Source of the DNA: Pseudomonas frederiksbergensis
GTDB lineage: Bacteria > Pseudomonadota > Gammaproteobacteria > Pseudomonadales > Pseudomonadaceae
Length of the DNA stretch: 64,000 nucleotides
Direction: 5' to 3'
NCBI RefSeq assembly: GCF_035751725.1
Contig: NZ_CP142104.1
Span: forward strand, 1,984,001-2,048,000
In this document: positions 49,063 to 56,639 of the stretch, one piece after another
Layout of the letters: each line of letters opens with the position of its first letter
How positions within the stretch are numbered: position 1 is the stretch's first letter
Notes under the pieces: generated by a model
What the model was told of the DNA's origin: nothing
Seen by the model: only the letters and a program-made list of their open reading frames with translations
The model's database searches: none
Position numbers and translations under genes: made by a program

Positions 49063-49539
49063 GTGATACCAGAGAATGAAATGACCGATCAGGAGGCTCT
49101 CAGCCAGGCAGAAACAATTTGCCGAACGCTTAGAGAAGACGATGATGGCGTCAGACGAGAAGTGCTTGCTCACGCAGGTAGCCGCTGGTCGTTAGGTATT
49201 CTGCATGCCCTGGGGGTGTACGGCACGATGCGCCATGCCGAAATAAAAAGGCAGATGACTGGGGTGACTCAGCGGATGTTAACCAAGACGCTACGCTCCA
49301 TGGAGCGGGATGGCCTAGTGGTTCGGCGGGAGTTCGGTGAGATTCCGCCACGTGTCGAGTATGAGCTGACGCCGCTGGGTATGGGACTGTTGATCCGCAT
49401 GTCACCTATCTGGACTTGGGTTGTCGAGAACGTTGAGGATTTCCGCAAGGCGCGGCGTATTTTCGACAGTCAGGATGACAAAAAACCCACATGGCAAATA
49501 CCTGCATCGACACCATTAGATTCAGACGCGTCGGACTGA
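49063..49539 (+). CDS. HxlR family winged-helix regulator
   Basis: MarR/HxlR-type regulator, 158 residues. Winged-helix core (about 40-125) with GSRWSLGILHALGVYGTMRHAEIKRQ, a GVTQRMLTKTLRSMERDGLV recognition helix and the wing PRVEYELTPLG. HxlR members often respond to electrophiles or quinones and control a divergent reductase gene, as here. GTG at 49063 has AAGAAGG eight bases before it. The ATG at 49081 is an alternative start, so the first six residues are uncertain. It does not have the conserved N-terminal Cys of HxlR, but a Cys is present at about residue 20. Confidence 0.85.
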   Translation: MIPENEMTDQEALSQAETICRTLREDDDGVRREVLAHAGSRWSLGILHALGVYGTMRHAEIKRQMTGVTQRMLTKTLRSMERDGLVVRREFGEIPPRVEYELTPLGMGLLIRMSPIWTWVVENVEDFRKARRIFDSQDDKKPTWQIPASTPLDSDASD

Positions 49540-49556
49540 ATGTAGCTCATAGCGTG

Positions 49557-49835
49557 TTAGGAGCCCTGTGCCCATTGATGCGGTAGTAATTGGTCAATTG
49601 CACTGGCCCTCTGTGTCGGCAACCGCGTCAGTACATCCTTGAGATACGCGAACGGATCATGCCCATTCATGCGTGCCGATTGAATCAAGCTCATAATTGC
49701 CGCCGCTCGTTTACCGCTGCGCAGTGATCCGGCGAAGAGCCAATTCGAACGGCCAAGGGCCCAAGGCCGGATCGTATTTTCGACCCGGTTGTTGTCGATG
49801 GGCACAGCACCATCATTGAGGTAGCGCGTCAGAGA
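49557..49835 (-). pseudogene. IS66-family transposase (TnpC) C-terminal remnant
   Basis: Encodes only the C-terminal portion of an IS66 transposase: RYLNDGAVPIDNNRVENTIRP and WALGRSNWLFAGS are the conserved DDE-domain end with the catalytic Glu region (NRVENTIRP). The match starts abruptly at about 49835 and there is no upstream domain, tnpA or tnpB, so it is a truncated fossil that shows past IS66 insertion in this accessory zone. Confidence 0.85.
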
Positions 49836-49836
49836 G

Positions 49837-49908
49837 AAAAAGGGGACAGATTTATTTCGCCGCGATGAAAGTCTTTTTTTGGCTGGTTTATAAAAACTGT
49901 CCTCTTTT
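49837..49908. repeat. small inverted-repeat element beside the IS66 remnant
   Basis: AAAAGGGGACAG (within 49837-49849) and CTGTCCTCTTTT (49897-49908) are inverted with one mismatch around about 47 bases. The element is directly adjacent to the truncated end of the IS66 remnant and resembles a MITE-like or IS-derived end. Confidence 0.45.
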
Positions 49909-50096
49909 CCGTCTCCTTTCCCCTGCGTCTCTTCGCTGCGGCTTATGACGACTCAAACGAGTGCCGCGAGGGGCTCCGACGCAAATTCCTACACAAATCT
50001 CGGAAGCCAGCGCATTGCAGCATTTCAATGCGCAACCTATTGTCTCTCTGTCGCCCAGATGGCGATTCGGGTTTGGCGACTCGATTGAATGAAGCG

Positions 50097-50128
50097 CAGA
50101 AGCTCCTGCTACACTGTGGAGCTTTTTT
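50097..50128 (+). terminator. terminator-like hairpin upstream of the DUF3077-like gene
   Basis: AGCTCC and GGAGCT are separated by 11 bases and followed by a run of six T. It lies about 20 bases before the structured leader (50149-50224) and could end transcripts from upstream or act as an attenuator of this leader. Confidence 0.5.
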
Positions 50129-50148
50129 GCAGCTGCAAACTGCTTAAT

Positions 50149-50224
50149 GGCAGCTGTGTGCGGGAGACTTCCGAGTCTGCCGGTTCGCTTTCATTCCCGG
50201 TTCGCCAACCCGAGCACAGCTGCC
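50149..50224 (+). ncRNA. candidate structured leader RNA of the DUF3077-like gene
   Basis: GGCAGCTGTG (50149-50158) and CACAGCTGCC (50215-50224) form a perfect 10-base closing stem. Inside it, AGACT-TCCG-AGTCT (50165-50178) is a perfect tetraloop hairpin, and CGGTTCGC is repeated with variation further on. It ends about 60 bases before the ATG at 50285. Leaders of this kind recur in front of small genes in P. fluorescens genomes, as far as I remember. Its function is not known to me. Confidence 0.5.
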
Positions 50225-50284
50225 ACCCATTCGTTTGGCGACGATTGAGTGGTAGTCCTTATCAATTGAATGAAGGTACTGCTC

Positions 50285-50557
50285 ATGACCCGATACATGC
50301 CCATCACCGGCATCGACTGCATCCCCGCGACCTTGCTCATCGACACCGAAGCGCCTCTAGACGTCCTTTTCGAAACCGCCGATTACCGCATTCGCACGGT
50401 GACTCAGGTTCTGGAAAATATCGCGTTTCGCTCTGACATCAGCTCAGACACGGTGGTGCTGACTGATTTTTGCAAATTGCTGACCACGTCATTGCGCGAT
50501 GGCTGTGATGTTATGGATGTGATTGGCCGACGATTGCGAGCGCAGGTGGCGGCATAA
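50285..50557 (+). CDS. small DUF3077/DUF6124-like protein
   Basis: A 90-residue protein of the small Pseudomonas family often annotated DUF3077 or DUF6124. A short variable N-terminus (MTRYMPITGID) is followed by two amphipathic helices (VTQVLENIAFRS and DFCKLLTTSLRDGCDVMDVI). The ATG at 50285 has AAGG ten bases before it. These proteins occur in several diverged copies per genome and have no known function. The gene has its own structured leader. Confidence 0.65.
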   Translation: MTRYMPITGIDCIPATLLIDTEAPLDVLFETADYRIRTVTQVLENIAFRSDISSDTVVLTDFCKLLTTSLRDGCDVMDVIGRRLRAQVAA

Positions 50558-50924
50558 CGAAAATGGGCGATTAATCAGTCGCCCATTTCATAAAAGTTGG
50601 AAAAGGTGCAATAGGCAAGGCTTGCGTCGCTCGCCGAACAGGACGGGGCAGGAGGCCGGCTGTGGTTTATGACACGGACCAAAACCGTGATTTTTCCCCG
50701 ATCTGCGCTCAAACCTGCCGCGTTTTTCAATACCAATTTCTCGAAAAGGGTGCTCGGCAAGCATTTGCTCATAAGGACCGTCCATGGTTCGAAGGGGCCA
50801 CAGGATGACGCATCTACCCGCTGGCTTGCAAAAATAGATACCCTCCATGAGGGACGCCCGCTAGCATGACGACGCTTCGTAGGAGACGGAGCGGTCCATT
50901 GCCATTAAAAAGGAGCGTCGTACT
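50558..50924. other. intergenic region before the DUF998 gene
   Basis: About 370 bases. A reading frame at 50669-50869 has no usable ribosome site and no recognisable composition, so I do not call it. Directly before the next gene AAAAAGGAG is a strong ribosome site. Confidence 0.4.
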
Positions 50925-51566
50925 TTGAAAACCATTGACCGGATCTTGCTGGGACTGGGGCTGTTGATTCCTCTTTGGTTGTTCGCGGGTGTGGCGCTGA
51001 CGTCGCTGGGCTATCCGGGTTATAGCCATCTCGACCAGGCGATGAGTATGTTGGGCGCGGTAGGGGCTCCCACGCATGGTTATTCGGCCTGGGTGAATAA
51101 CTTTCCGCTGGGTGTGCTGTTCGTACTGTTCGCGATAGGTTTGATACGTAGCTTCGGGGGATCGCGCCTCGCCCTGTTCAGCGCCGTTTTAGTATTGCTC
51201 CATGGCCTGGCGAGCTTTGCTGCTGGCTATTTTTCGTGTGATCAGGGATGTGCGCCGGCGCAGCCTTCAATTTCCCAGCAGGTTCATAACCTGGCGGGTT
51301 TGATCATGTTCGTCACGCTGGCGCTGGCCATTGTGTTGTGGGCTTTCCTCGGCAAACGACTGTTGTCGTCACCTGGTTTCGGAAGGTTCTCTATGCTTTG
51401 CTTGATCCTGGCTGTCGTGACGGTAGCGATGATGTCCAAGGCATTCGCCGAAGGGCATGGATTCGGCCTGTACCAAAGGCTTAACTACGGCGTATGCGTC
51501 GTGTGGATTGCGGCCTTGGCCTGGATCGCTCTTCGTGTTGAAGTGACCCCGGCAAGCGTCCGTTAA
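50925..51566 (+). CDS. DUF998 family membrane protein
   Basis: A 213-residue inner-membrane protein with six hydrophobic segments and the DUF998 pattern: YPGYSHLDQAMSMLGAVGAPTHGY after the first segment and GYFSCDQGCAP between segments 3 and 4. The start is TTG at 50925, supported by AGGAG nine bases upstream. No ATG lies near the conserved N-terminus. Function of the family is unknown; it may sense or transport small lipophilic molecules. Confidence 0.8.
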   Translation: MKTIDRILLGLGLLIPLWLFAGVALTSLGYPGYSHLDQAMSMLGAVGAPTHGYSAWVNNFPLGVLFVLFAIGLIRSFGGSRLALFSAVLVLLHGLASFAAGYFSCDQGCAPAQPSISQQVHNLAGLIMFVTLALAIVLWAFLGKRLLSSPGFGRFSMLCLILAVVTVAMMSKAFAEGHGFGLYQRLNYGVCVVWIAALAWIALRVEVTPASVR

Positions 51567-51641
51567 TGAGCGCCTTATAACCCATCTGCCCCGGCGGACA
51601 TACTTGACCTCCATCTCACCGATTTTTGGATAGGGAAATCA

Positions 51642-52187
51642 ATGAACAACTCCAAGCTTTCGATTGCGCTGTCCTGTGCCGTTGCCGTTTTGATGTTGAG
51701 CGGATGCGCTGCTTCCGTCAAAAGCGGCGGGACAGAAACGCTGGTCATCCAGGAGTCAGCCAAGCAAAACCTGGTGGTGAACTTCCAGGGAAACAGCAAG
51801 GTTCAACAGAACGAGGACTGGCCTCGCTTGAAACAGGAATGGCGCGATGCACTGCAAGTCGAAGCGACTCGTGCCGGCTATAGCCTTGCGGAAGGTCAGG
51901 CATCAAGTCTTGAAGGCAAAGACGGTGTCGGTATCAAGATCAATGTGACCAATTTCCGTTACCTCACTCCGGGTGCACGCTACGGCGCCGGTGTCATGGT
52001 GGGGAATGCGTGGGTCAATTCCAGCGCAGATTATTCGGACTTGAAATCAGGCCGGCTGATCGGCACCCGAACGTACGATACATCGTCGTCTGCGTGGGAA
52101 GGCGTCATGTCGGCGATGACCAAGGAGCAGGTTGAGGCTATTTCCCAGAAAATCATAAGCGATATCAAGGGCGCAAAAGCCAAGTAA
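51642..52187 (+). CDS. DUF4410-like lipoprotein
   Basis: A 181-residue predicted lipoprotein. Type II signal peptide with lipobox LSGC (Cys22) and an acceptable +2 residue (Ala), so probably anchored in the outer membrane. The mature part has the DUF4410-like pattern of a conserved WPRLKQEWRDALQVEATRAGYSL, a central GVGIKINVTNFRYLTPGARY strand pair, and a C-terminal helix ending in KIISDIKGAKAK. It has a GGAAATCA site before the ATG. Function unknown. Confidence 0.8.
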   Translation: MNNSKLSIALSCAVAVLMLSGCAASVKSGGTETLVIQESAKQNLVVNFQGNSKVQQNEDWPRLKQEWRDALQVEATRAGYSLAEGQASSLEGKDGVGIKINVTNFRYLTPGARYGAGVMVGNAWVNSSADYSDLKSGRLIGTRTYDTSSSAWEGVMSAMTKEQVEAISQKIISDIKGAKAK

Positions 52188-52250
52188 GGCGAGGAACCCG
52201 GTTCGCTTTCAGTCTTTGTTCGGTTTTCTGGAAAAAAAGCGCCATGCCTT

Positions 52251-52310
52251 TTGGGGCGGCTTCGCCCAAAGCGTCGGACCGTCCCAGCGGGAGCAAGGCC
52301 CCTCGCCACG
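52251..52310. repeat. dispersed hairpin repeat (inverse orientation of 43872 family)
   Basis: TTGGGGCG and CGCCCAA form one hairpin (52251-52269), and AGCGGGAGCAAGGCCCCTCGCCAC (read as two halves) is the inverse of the repeat at 43872. It lies between the convergent DUF4410 and DUF2867 genes. Confidence 0.5.
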
Positions 52311-52329
52311 GGATTTTTTGTGTCGCGGC

Positions 52330-52854
52330 TCACGCAGCCAGAGGCCAACCGACGCGCGCTGCACTGCGCAGGCTGGCTTTAACAACCAAGCGGTGAAATG
52401 GGGCAATAACGAAGAGGTAGGCCCGGCCCAGACGGTTGTGGCAATGGACCACGGTTGAAAACACAAGTTGGCGAGTGTGTCCTGGCTCTGCTTCTTCGGA
52501 ACACAGGATCGATATCCGGAAGTCGAGGTGCTTGTCGTCCTCCCCCAATACGATTTCGGTCTGGTTCGTGCTGTATACCTTGAAGATTTGAATCCGATCA
52601 GCAAGTGTTGCCAAATGCCTGGCTGTCTTGAGACCAAAGCAGGCAGCGATGGTGTCTCGGACTGTCATAAGCCATCCGATCCAGGATGGCTGCTGGGAAA
52701 GGATGAAACGAGCCAGCAAATCTGGATTGCTGGACGTGCCGGCAGGTAACGGGATCGCAAAAGCGTCCGCCAGGTTCATCGATTTGTAGAGGTGCGTGAT
52801 GCCGGACCTTGAGGGGACTGGTACGGACGTGATGAGCTCAAATTCTCGGGGCAT
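52330..52854 (-). CDS. DUF2867 domain-containing protein
   Basis: A 174-residue soluble protein of the DUF2867 family. Conserved LDFRISILC, TVVHCHNRLGRAYLFVIAPFHRLVV and a C-terminal basic helix (KASLRSAAR). DUF2867 occurs alone or fused to NAD(P)-binding reductase domains. Its biochemical role is unknown. It is followed at 27 bases by a DJ-1-like gene on the same strand upstream, so these two are probably co-transcribed and may form the target operon of the TetR gene at 53650. Confidence 0.8.
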   Translation of the reverse strand: MPREFELITSVPVPSRSGITHLYKSMNLADAFAIPLPAGTSSNPDLLARFILSQQPSWIGWLMTVRDTIAACFGLKTARHLATLADRIQIFKVYSTNQTEIVLGEDDKHLDFRISILCSEEAEPGHTRQLVFSTVVHCHNRLGRAYLFVIAPFHRLVVKASLRSAARVGWPLAA

Positions 52855-52881
52855 TGGGATCTCTCTCCTGAGTTCTAATAA

Positions 52882-53523
52882 TCAATTAGACGACATGCCA
52901 TGTCGTTTTTTTTGTTGCGCGGCGCCCATTTCTCCTTGGCGGATACTCAGCCCGATCAGGGCATTGTAGAGCGCTTGCTGGCCTGCTGGCAGAACAGGGT
53001 GTAGCGTCGCGCGGCGCTTGTCTACGTTGAACCAGGATTCGACCAACCACCCCACCAGATAAAGCGCCGAGAGGCATCCACCTGCGGTTGCCACGTTCCC
53101 TTGGCATACCAGTGGTTGGTCCAAGGATTCGAGTCCCAGGGCTTGCAAGCCCGATCGTGCATCCGGGTGTGTAGTTGCCCGGCCGCAGAGCAGCCCAAGC
53201 CGTTCTAGAATGAAAGCTCCAGCGCAGATCGAGCCGATTCGCTGGCGTCTGGGGTCAAGTTCGAACGATGGCAGGAAATCCGGTGCGGCAAGTGCGGTGG
53301 GTATCCCTTCCTTACCGCTGACGAACAATACCGCGTCGGCACTGTTGGCCTCGCAAAGCGGACCGTGCACTGAAACAGCCAGGCCATGGGCCGAAACCAC
53401 GATAGAGCTGGAAGCCAATATTCGGACGTGCCAGTCTTCGGTGTTGCGGCCCAAGATGTCCCACATCAGGAATAGGTCGATATCCGTGAATTGGTCGAAA
53501 GCAACTAGAGCGATTTTCTTCAA
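52882..53523 (-). CDS. DJ-1/PfpI family protein
   Basis: GATase1-like DJ-1/PfpI protein of 213 residues. The N-terminal KKIALVAFDQFTDIDLFLMWDILGR and the nucleophile elbow GSICAGAFIL with Cys100 are family hallmarks. The start is TTG at 53523: GGAG lies six bases before it and the family N-terminus begins exactly there. The ATG at 53535 and the frame to 53613 lack such a site. Members include isonitrile hydratase-like and regulatory domains; here no helix-turn-helix is fused. It is divergent from a TetR gene. Confidence 0.85.
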   Translation of the reverse strand: MKKIALVAFDQFTDIDLFLMWDILGRNTEDWHVRILASSSIVVSAHGLAVSVHGPLCEANSADAVLFVSGKEGIPTALAAPDFLPSFELDPRRQRIGSICAGAFILERLGLLCGRATTHPDARSGLQALGLESLDQPLVCQGNVATAGGCLSALYLVGWLVESWFNVDKRRATLHPVLPAGQQALYNALIGLSIRQGEMGAAQQKKRHGMSSN

Positions 53524-53649
53524 GGCGAACTCCATCAAAACTGCTGGCGTGTGAAACGCAACGGCAATCTTTGCCGGTGTTCGCAAGGTATCAATCGGTT
53601 GGGCGCCATACACAGCCTGTATGGTGCAGAACAGGGAGGGAAATAACGG

Positions 53650-54204
53650 ATGGAAAAACTAACTCGTAACCATTGGATCGCGGCTGGTTTTGAGGCCCTC
53701 GACCAAGTGGGGCACATTGGCGTTTCAGCCGAGAGTCTATCGCGCCGATTGAATGTGACCCGCGGATCGTTCTATCACCATTTCCGTAATCGCGAAGACT
53801 TTGTCCGCACGTTGCTGACCGCTTGGGAAGAAGACTATACGGGGCGCATGCTCGCTTATGCGGCGGAGGGGCGCAGTGCGGGCGATACCTTGAAACGCTA
53901 CTTGAGCATTGCCGCTGAAAAACAACCTGATCGGGAAATTTCCATCCGCGCCTGGTCGCTGCACGATCCGTTGGTTGCCGAGTTTCAGCAGCGCGTCGAC
54001 ACAACACGACTCGACTTTGCGATACGGACGGGCCGCCGCTTGCTCCCTATGCCAGGCGAAGCCGAAGTGATTGGTCATATGGCCCACTTGTGCCTGATTG
54101 GCGGACAACAGGCAGGGCTGCGGCGTGATGCTGCTCGCTTCAACAGTTTCGTGCATCGAGCCTTTTCCCTTTTCGAAGGGGGCTTCCACTCGTCGCGGAC
54201 ATAG
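53650..54204 (+). CDS. TetR/AcrR family regulator
   Basis: TetR-type regulator of 184 residues. The helix-turn-helix (about 5-50) reads HWIAAGFEALDQVGHIGVSAESLSRRL in two halves and GSFYHHFRNREDFVRTLL. The C-terminal domain is variable. The ATG at 53650 has AGGGAGGG upstream. Divergent transcription from the DJ-1/DUF2867 pair across about 125 bases makes that pair its likely target. Confidence 0.88.
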   Translation: MEKLTRNHWIAAGFEALDQVGHIGVSAESLSRRLNVTRGSFYHHFRNREDFVRTLLTAWEEDYTGRMLAYAAEGRSAGDTLKRYLSIAAEKQPDREISIRAWSLHDPLVAEFQQRVDTTRLDFAIRTGRRLLPMPGEAEVIGHMAHLCLIGGQQAGLRRDAARFNSFVHRAFSLFEGGFHSSRT

Positions 54205-54271
54205 CACTTCCTGTGTAAGCAAGCCCTCTCAAATGTATGCGCAGAACTGCGCTTCAGACAGGAGAGGCATT

Positions 54272-54487
54272 ATGGTGATTGATAATAATGGTCCTGAGGC
54301 GCCATACCCAGGGCCAGATGAGAACGTGCCTGATACGGGCAAAGGACATGGTTCCGGTCTTGAACAGGCTGAGTCTGAGCCAAAGCAGGGCACTGGCGAG
54401 AGGCCCGAAGATTGGAATCCGCCGCCTGGAAACCCCGGGTCCGACCAGGACGCCCAGACGAATCGTGGCAACGGCGGTGCGAAGTAG
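54272..54487 (+). CDS. small disordered Pro/Gly/Asp-rich protein (71 aa)
   Basis: A 71-residue acidic, low-complexity protein (many Pro, Gly, Asp, Asn) with no hydrophobic segment, probably intrinsically disordered. The ATG at 54272 follows GGAGAGG at ideal distance, which is the main evidence for it. Such small hydrophilic proteins are common in stationary-phase or osmotic-stress regulons of pseudomonads; function unknown. Confidence 0.65.
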   Translation: MVIDNNGPEAPYPGPDENVPDTGKGHGSGLEQAESEPKQGTGERPEDWNPPPGNPGSDQDAQTNRGNGGAK

Positions 54488-54635
54488 GCTACGGCGGACG
54501 CTGATTATTCACAGGAGAGTCGGCCATCTGGGCTTGAGTGTGGCGCTCTGCGATGCTTAGGTGCACCGTCGGGTGCCTCGTGGTATGCCTGTAACGTGAA
54601 AGCGCCGACCCACCTTGAAGAAAGCATCAGTGAAC

Positions 54636-54839
54636 ATGCCAAAGAAACAACCAGACGACAAAACGACAGCCAGTGCTGCCGAAATCGAGCGATCGATCCT
54701 GGCGCTCAACAAGATGGCTGAGCGCCTGTGGGGAGATGGTCGGGAAGCTGAGGCACAAGCGCTTTTAAAGGCGCTGGATGCGTTAAACCGCGCCCTTGAC
54801 CGCATAAGGATAGGGGAAAGCCGCAGAGTGCTTCATTGA
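54636..54839 (+). CDS. small hypothetical protein (67 aa)
   Basis: A small basic/helical protein of about 67 residues from the ATG at 54636 (a GTG two codons and a TTG seven codons upstream are alternatives; none has a clear ribosome site). A Lys/Thr-rich start is followed by a long helix with heptad-like spacing (ILALNKMAERLWGDGREA, then LLKALDALNRALDRI). I do not recognise a family. Confidence 0.5.
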   Translation: MPKKQPDDKTTASAAEIERSILALNKMAERLWGDGREAEAQALLKALDALNRALDRIRIGESRRVLH

Positions 54840-54870
54840 AGACCCGGTTTGGTGCCGGGCTTGTTTGTGG

Positions 54871-55203
54871 TCAAGCGTGTGCTGCTCGTTCAAACACTTC
54901 GTCCGCCCACTGGTTCAGGCTTTTGCCAGCGGCTTGGGCTGCAATGGTAGCCGCGGCGTGCACTTCCGGGCGGATGCGCAGCATTACCTTCCCCGAAGCG
55001 GGCTTCTCTGGGCTGATACCTTGCTCGGCACAGTCCGCCAAATAATCCTCAATCGCGGCAGCAAATTCCGCTCGTAGCTCCGCTACTGAGTCGGCATGGA
55101 AGCTGATGATGTCACGGACGCCCAGGACCCGGCCGACAAAGATGTCGTCGCGCTCATCAAACTCAACTCGGGCTGTGTAACCCTTATAGGTCATGCTGTT
55201 CAT
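54871..55203 (-). CDS. hicB: HicB-family antitoxin
   Basis: A 110-residue HicB antitoxin. The N-terminal degraded RNase H-like domain starts YKGYTARVEFDERDDIFVGRV (read in two parts), with SFHADSVAELRAEFAAAIEDYL. A C-terminal ribbon-helix-helix (LRIRPEVHAAATIAAQAAGKSLNQWADEV in segments) should bind the operator. It overlaps hicA by four bases at its 5' end, giving the usual hicA-hicB order with coupled translation. Confidence 0.92.
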   Translation of the reverse strand: MNSMTYKGYTARVEFDERDDIFVGRVLGVRDIISFHADSVAELRAEFAAAIEDYLADCAEQGISPEKPASGKVMLRIRPEVHAAATIAAQAAGKSLNQWADEVFERAAHA

Positions 55204-55454
55204 AGCTCTACTCCTGCCCGCTGGAAAAATTCACGAGCCTCTTCTACCTGATATTTCTTGGCTTCCTTTCCGGGGTGCGGCCGATGACAGCGCCACAGGG
55301 CCTCTCGTAGCACGAGCTTGACCCGCGATCCTTGGCGTTCCAACACTTGACCGCCCAAATGGACGACTAACGCCTCAATGTCAGCAAACACTACCGTCGC
55401 GCTGGTTGGCGTGTGGAAGATCGCTTCCCAAATTTTCCGGTGCCTGTTGTTCAT
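55200..55454 (-). CDS. hicA: HicA-family mRNA interferase toxin
   Basis: HicA toxin of 84 residues with the small double-stranded-RNA-binding-like fold. MNNRHRKIWEAIF at the start, a central strand pair (EALVVHLGGQV, RVKLVLREALW) and the catalytic His region CHRPHPGK at 56-63. The ATG at 55454 gives the family N-terminus; the frame is open further up to 55676, but through the palindrome and promoter. All expected toxin residues appear intact, so the module should be functional. Confidence 0.92.
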   Translation of the reverse strand: MNNRHRKIWEAIFHTPTSATVVFADIEALVVHLGGQVLERQGSRVKLVLREALWRCHRPHPGKEAKKYQVEEAREFFQRAGVEL

Positions 55455-55462
55455 TTTGATCA

Positions 55463-55483
55463 TGCTATCAAAAAAAGATAGCA
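55463..55483. promoter_or_regulatory. palindrome upstream of hicA (candidate HicB operator)
   Basis: TGCTATC at 55463-55469 and GATAGCA at 55477-55483 are exact inverted copies separated by seven A (seven T on the transcribed strand). It lies 9 bases before the hicA start, in a good place for binding by the ribbon-helix-helix domain of HicB. Confidence 0.6.
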
Positions 55484-55648
55484 GGTTCCTGCCAGTACTG
55501 TTCTCACCGAGGTTTGACGCAGGGACGGAATTTTCATTTCGGCATTTTTCCGAGGAAATAGCTCCGTCTCCATCCTCCAATCCTAATGTGGCTCTCCGTG
55601 AAGAATCACCTTGTCCTGCAACAAACTTCTTTGATGGTGCTATCCAAC

Positions 55649-56530
55649 TCAACCAACATTCCGCCCCAACACCCACTCACTAAAAGCCCGCACCTCCACC
55701 TGCCGCTCCCGCCCCGGCACGCACACCACGGTATAACGCGCCCCCGCCAAGCGAATCTCGGGGCGGTAACCAACCAACTGCCCACGCACAACCGCCTCGG
55801 CAACCAGCACATTGCTCGCGAGCACCAACCCGTGCCCGGCTACAGCGGCCTGCAGCGCATGCTGTTCCTCGTCATAACGCCGGTAACGCGCGTTCTGCAG
55901 CCAGCCCAGGGTGTCGGCCTTGGCGCACCATGCAGCCCAATCGACCGCGACATTTGCGCTGCTCAGCCATGGTACGTCGATGAGTTCGACGGGCGAGCCC
56001 GCTGTGGGCGGTTGCCAACCGGGTTGGCAGTAAGCGCCAAAGTACTCATCCAGCAGAGGTTGCTCGAACAGTTGAGGATCCGGCTTGAAGAGGGCACGGA
56101 TCGCCAGGTCGACGCTGGCGTCACGTTGCAAGTCGACCACGTCGTTGCTGCTGTGCAGCCTGACGTCAATCTCGGGATGCAACCGATGAAAGTCTCCGAG
56201 CCTGGGAATCAGCCACAGGCTGGCGAACGCTGGCGTTGTACTCACCACCAGCGACTGAGCGGTACACGACGGTGCCAGCATATGCAGGCCGTGTTGTATT
56301 TCGAGTAGGGCGCGGTACAGGTATGGCTGGAGGCGTTCGCCGTCAGCGCTCAGGCGCACGTTTTGACTGGAGCGCTCGAACAATCGCACACCGAGGAACG
56401 CTTCAAGGCTTTTGACCTGATGGGAGATCGCCGCCGGGCTGATGTTCAGTTCCTGGGCTGCCGCCTTGAAGCTGCCCAGCCGCGCGGCGGATTCGAAGCC
56501 GCGCAGGGCGGTGAGGGGCAGTTTGGCGAA
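55649..56530 (-). CDS. LysR family regulator (GcvA-like) divergent from PACE pump gene
   Basis: LysR-type regulator of about 293 residues. The N-terminal helix-turn-helix (about 4-62) has the GcvA-group wording LPLTALRGFESAARLGSFKAAAQEL and ISPAAISHQVKSLE, and a GcvA-like effector domain follows. ATG at 56530 is favoured by family alignment; a TTG at 56551 is an alternative. It is divergent from a PACE efflux gene over about 110 bases, the same organisation as AceR-AceI in Acinetobacter, so it probably activates that gene. Confidence 0.9.
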   Translation of the reverse strand, partial: FAKLPLTALRGFESAARLGSFKAAAQELNISPAAISHQVKSLEAFLGVRLFERSSQNVRLSADGERLQPYLYRALLEIQHGLHMLAPSCTAQSLVVSTTPAFASLWLIPRLGDFHRLHPEIDVRLHSSNDVVDLQRDASVDLAIRALFKPDPQLFEQPLLDEYFGAYCQPGWQPPTAGSPVELIDVPWLSSANVAVDWAAWCAKADTLGWLQNARYRRYDEEQHALQAAVAGHGLVLASNVLVAEAVVRGQLVGYRPEIRLAGARYTVVCVPGRERQVEVRAFSEWVLGRNVG

Positions 56531-56639
56531 CATGGGCGGGAGGTTACTCAAGGTGAGCGTGCCTCAATTTATCTCAATTGAGCGCGAGCGCTCAACTTGC
56601 CACGCTGTGATTCCTTCCCCCAGTTTCTGGAGTCCATCG

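Noticed and set aside
45397..50000. Integrative island inserted at tRNA-Val(GAC)
   Set aside because: Accessory genes follow this tRNA, but I find no integrase gene and no second copy of the tRNA 3' end that could be an attachment site.
50669..50869. 66-codon frame on the plus strand
   Set aside because: The nearest GGAGG is 13 bases before the ATG, composition is not protein-like, and no family is recognisable.
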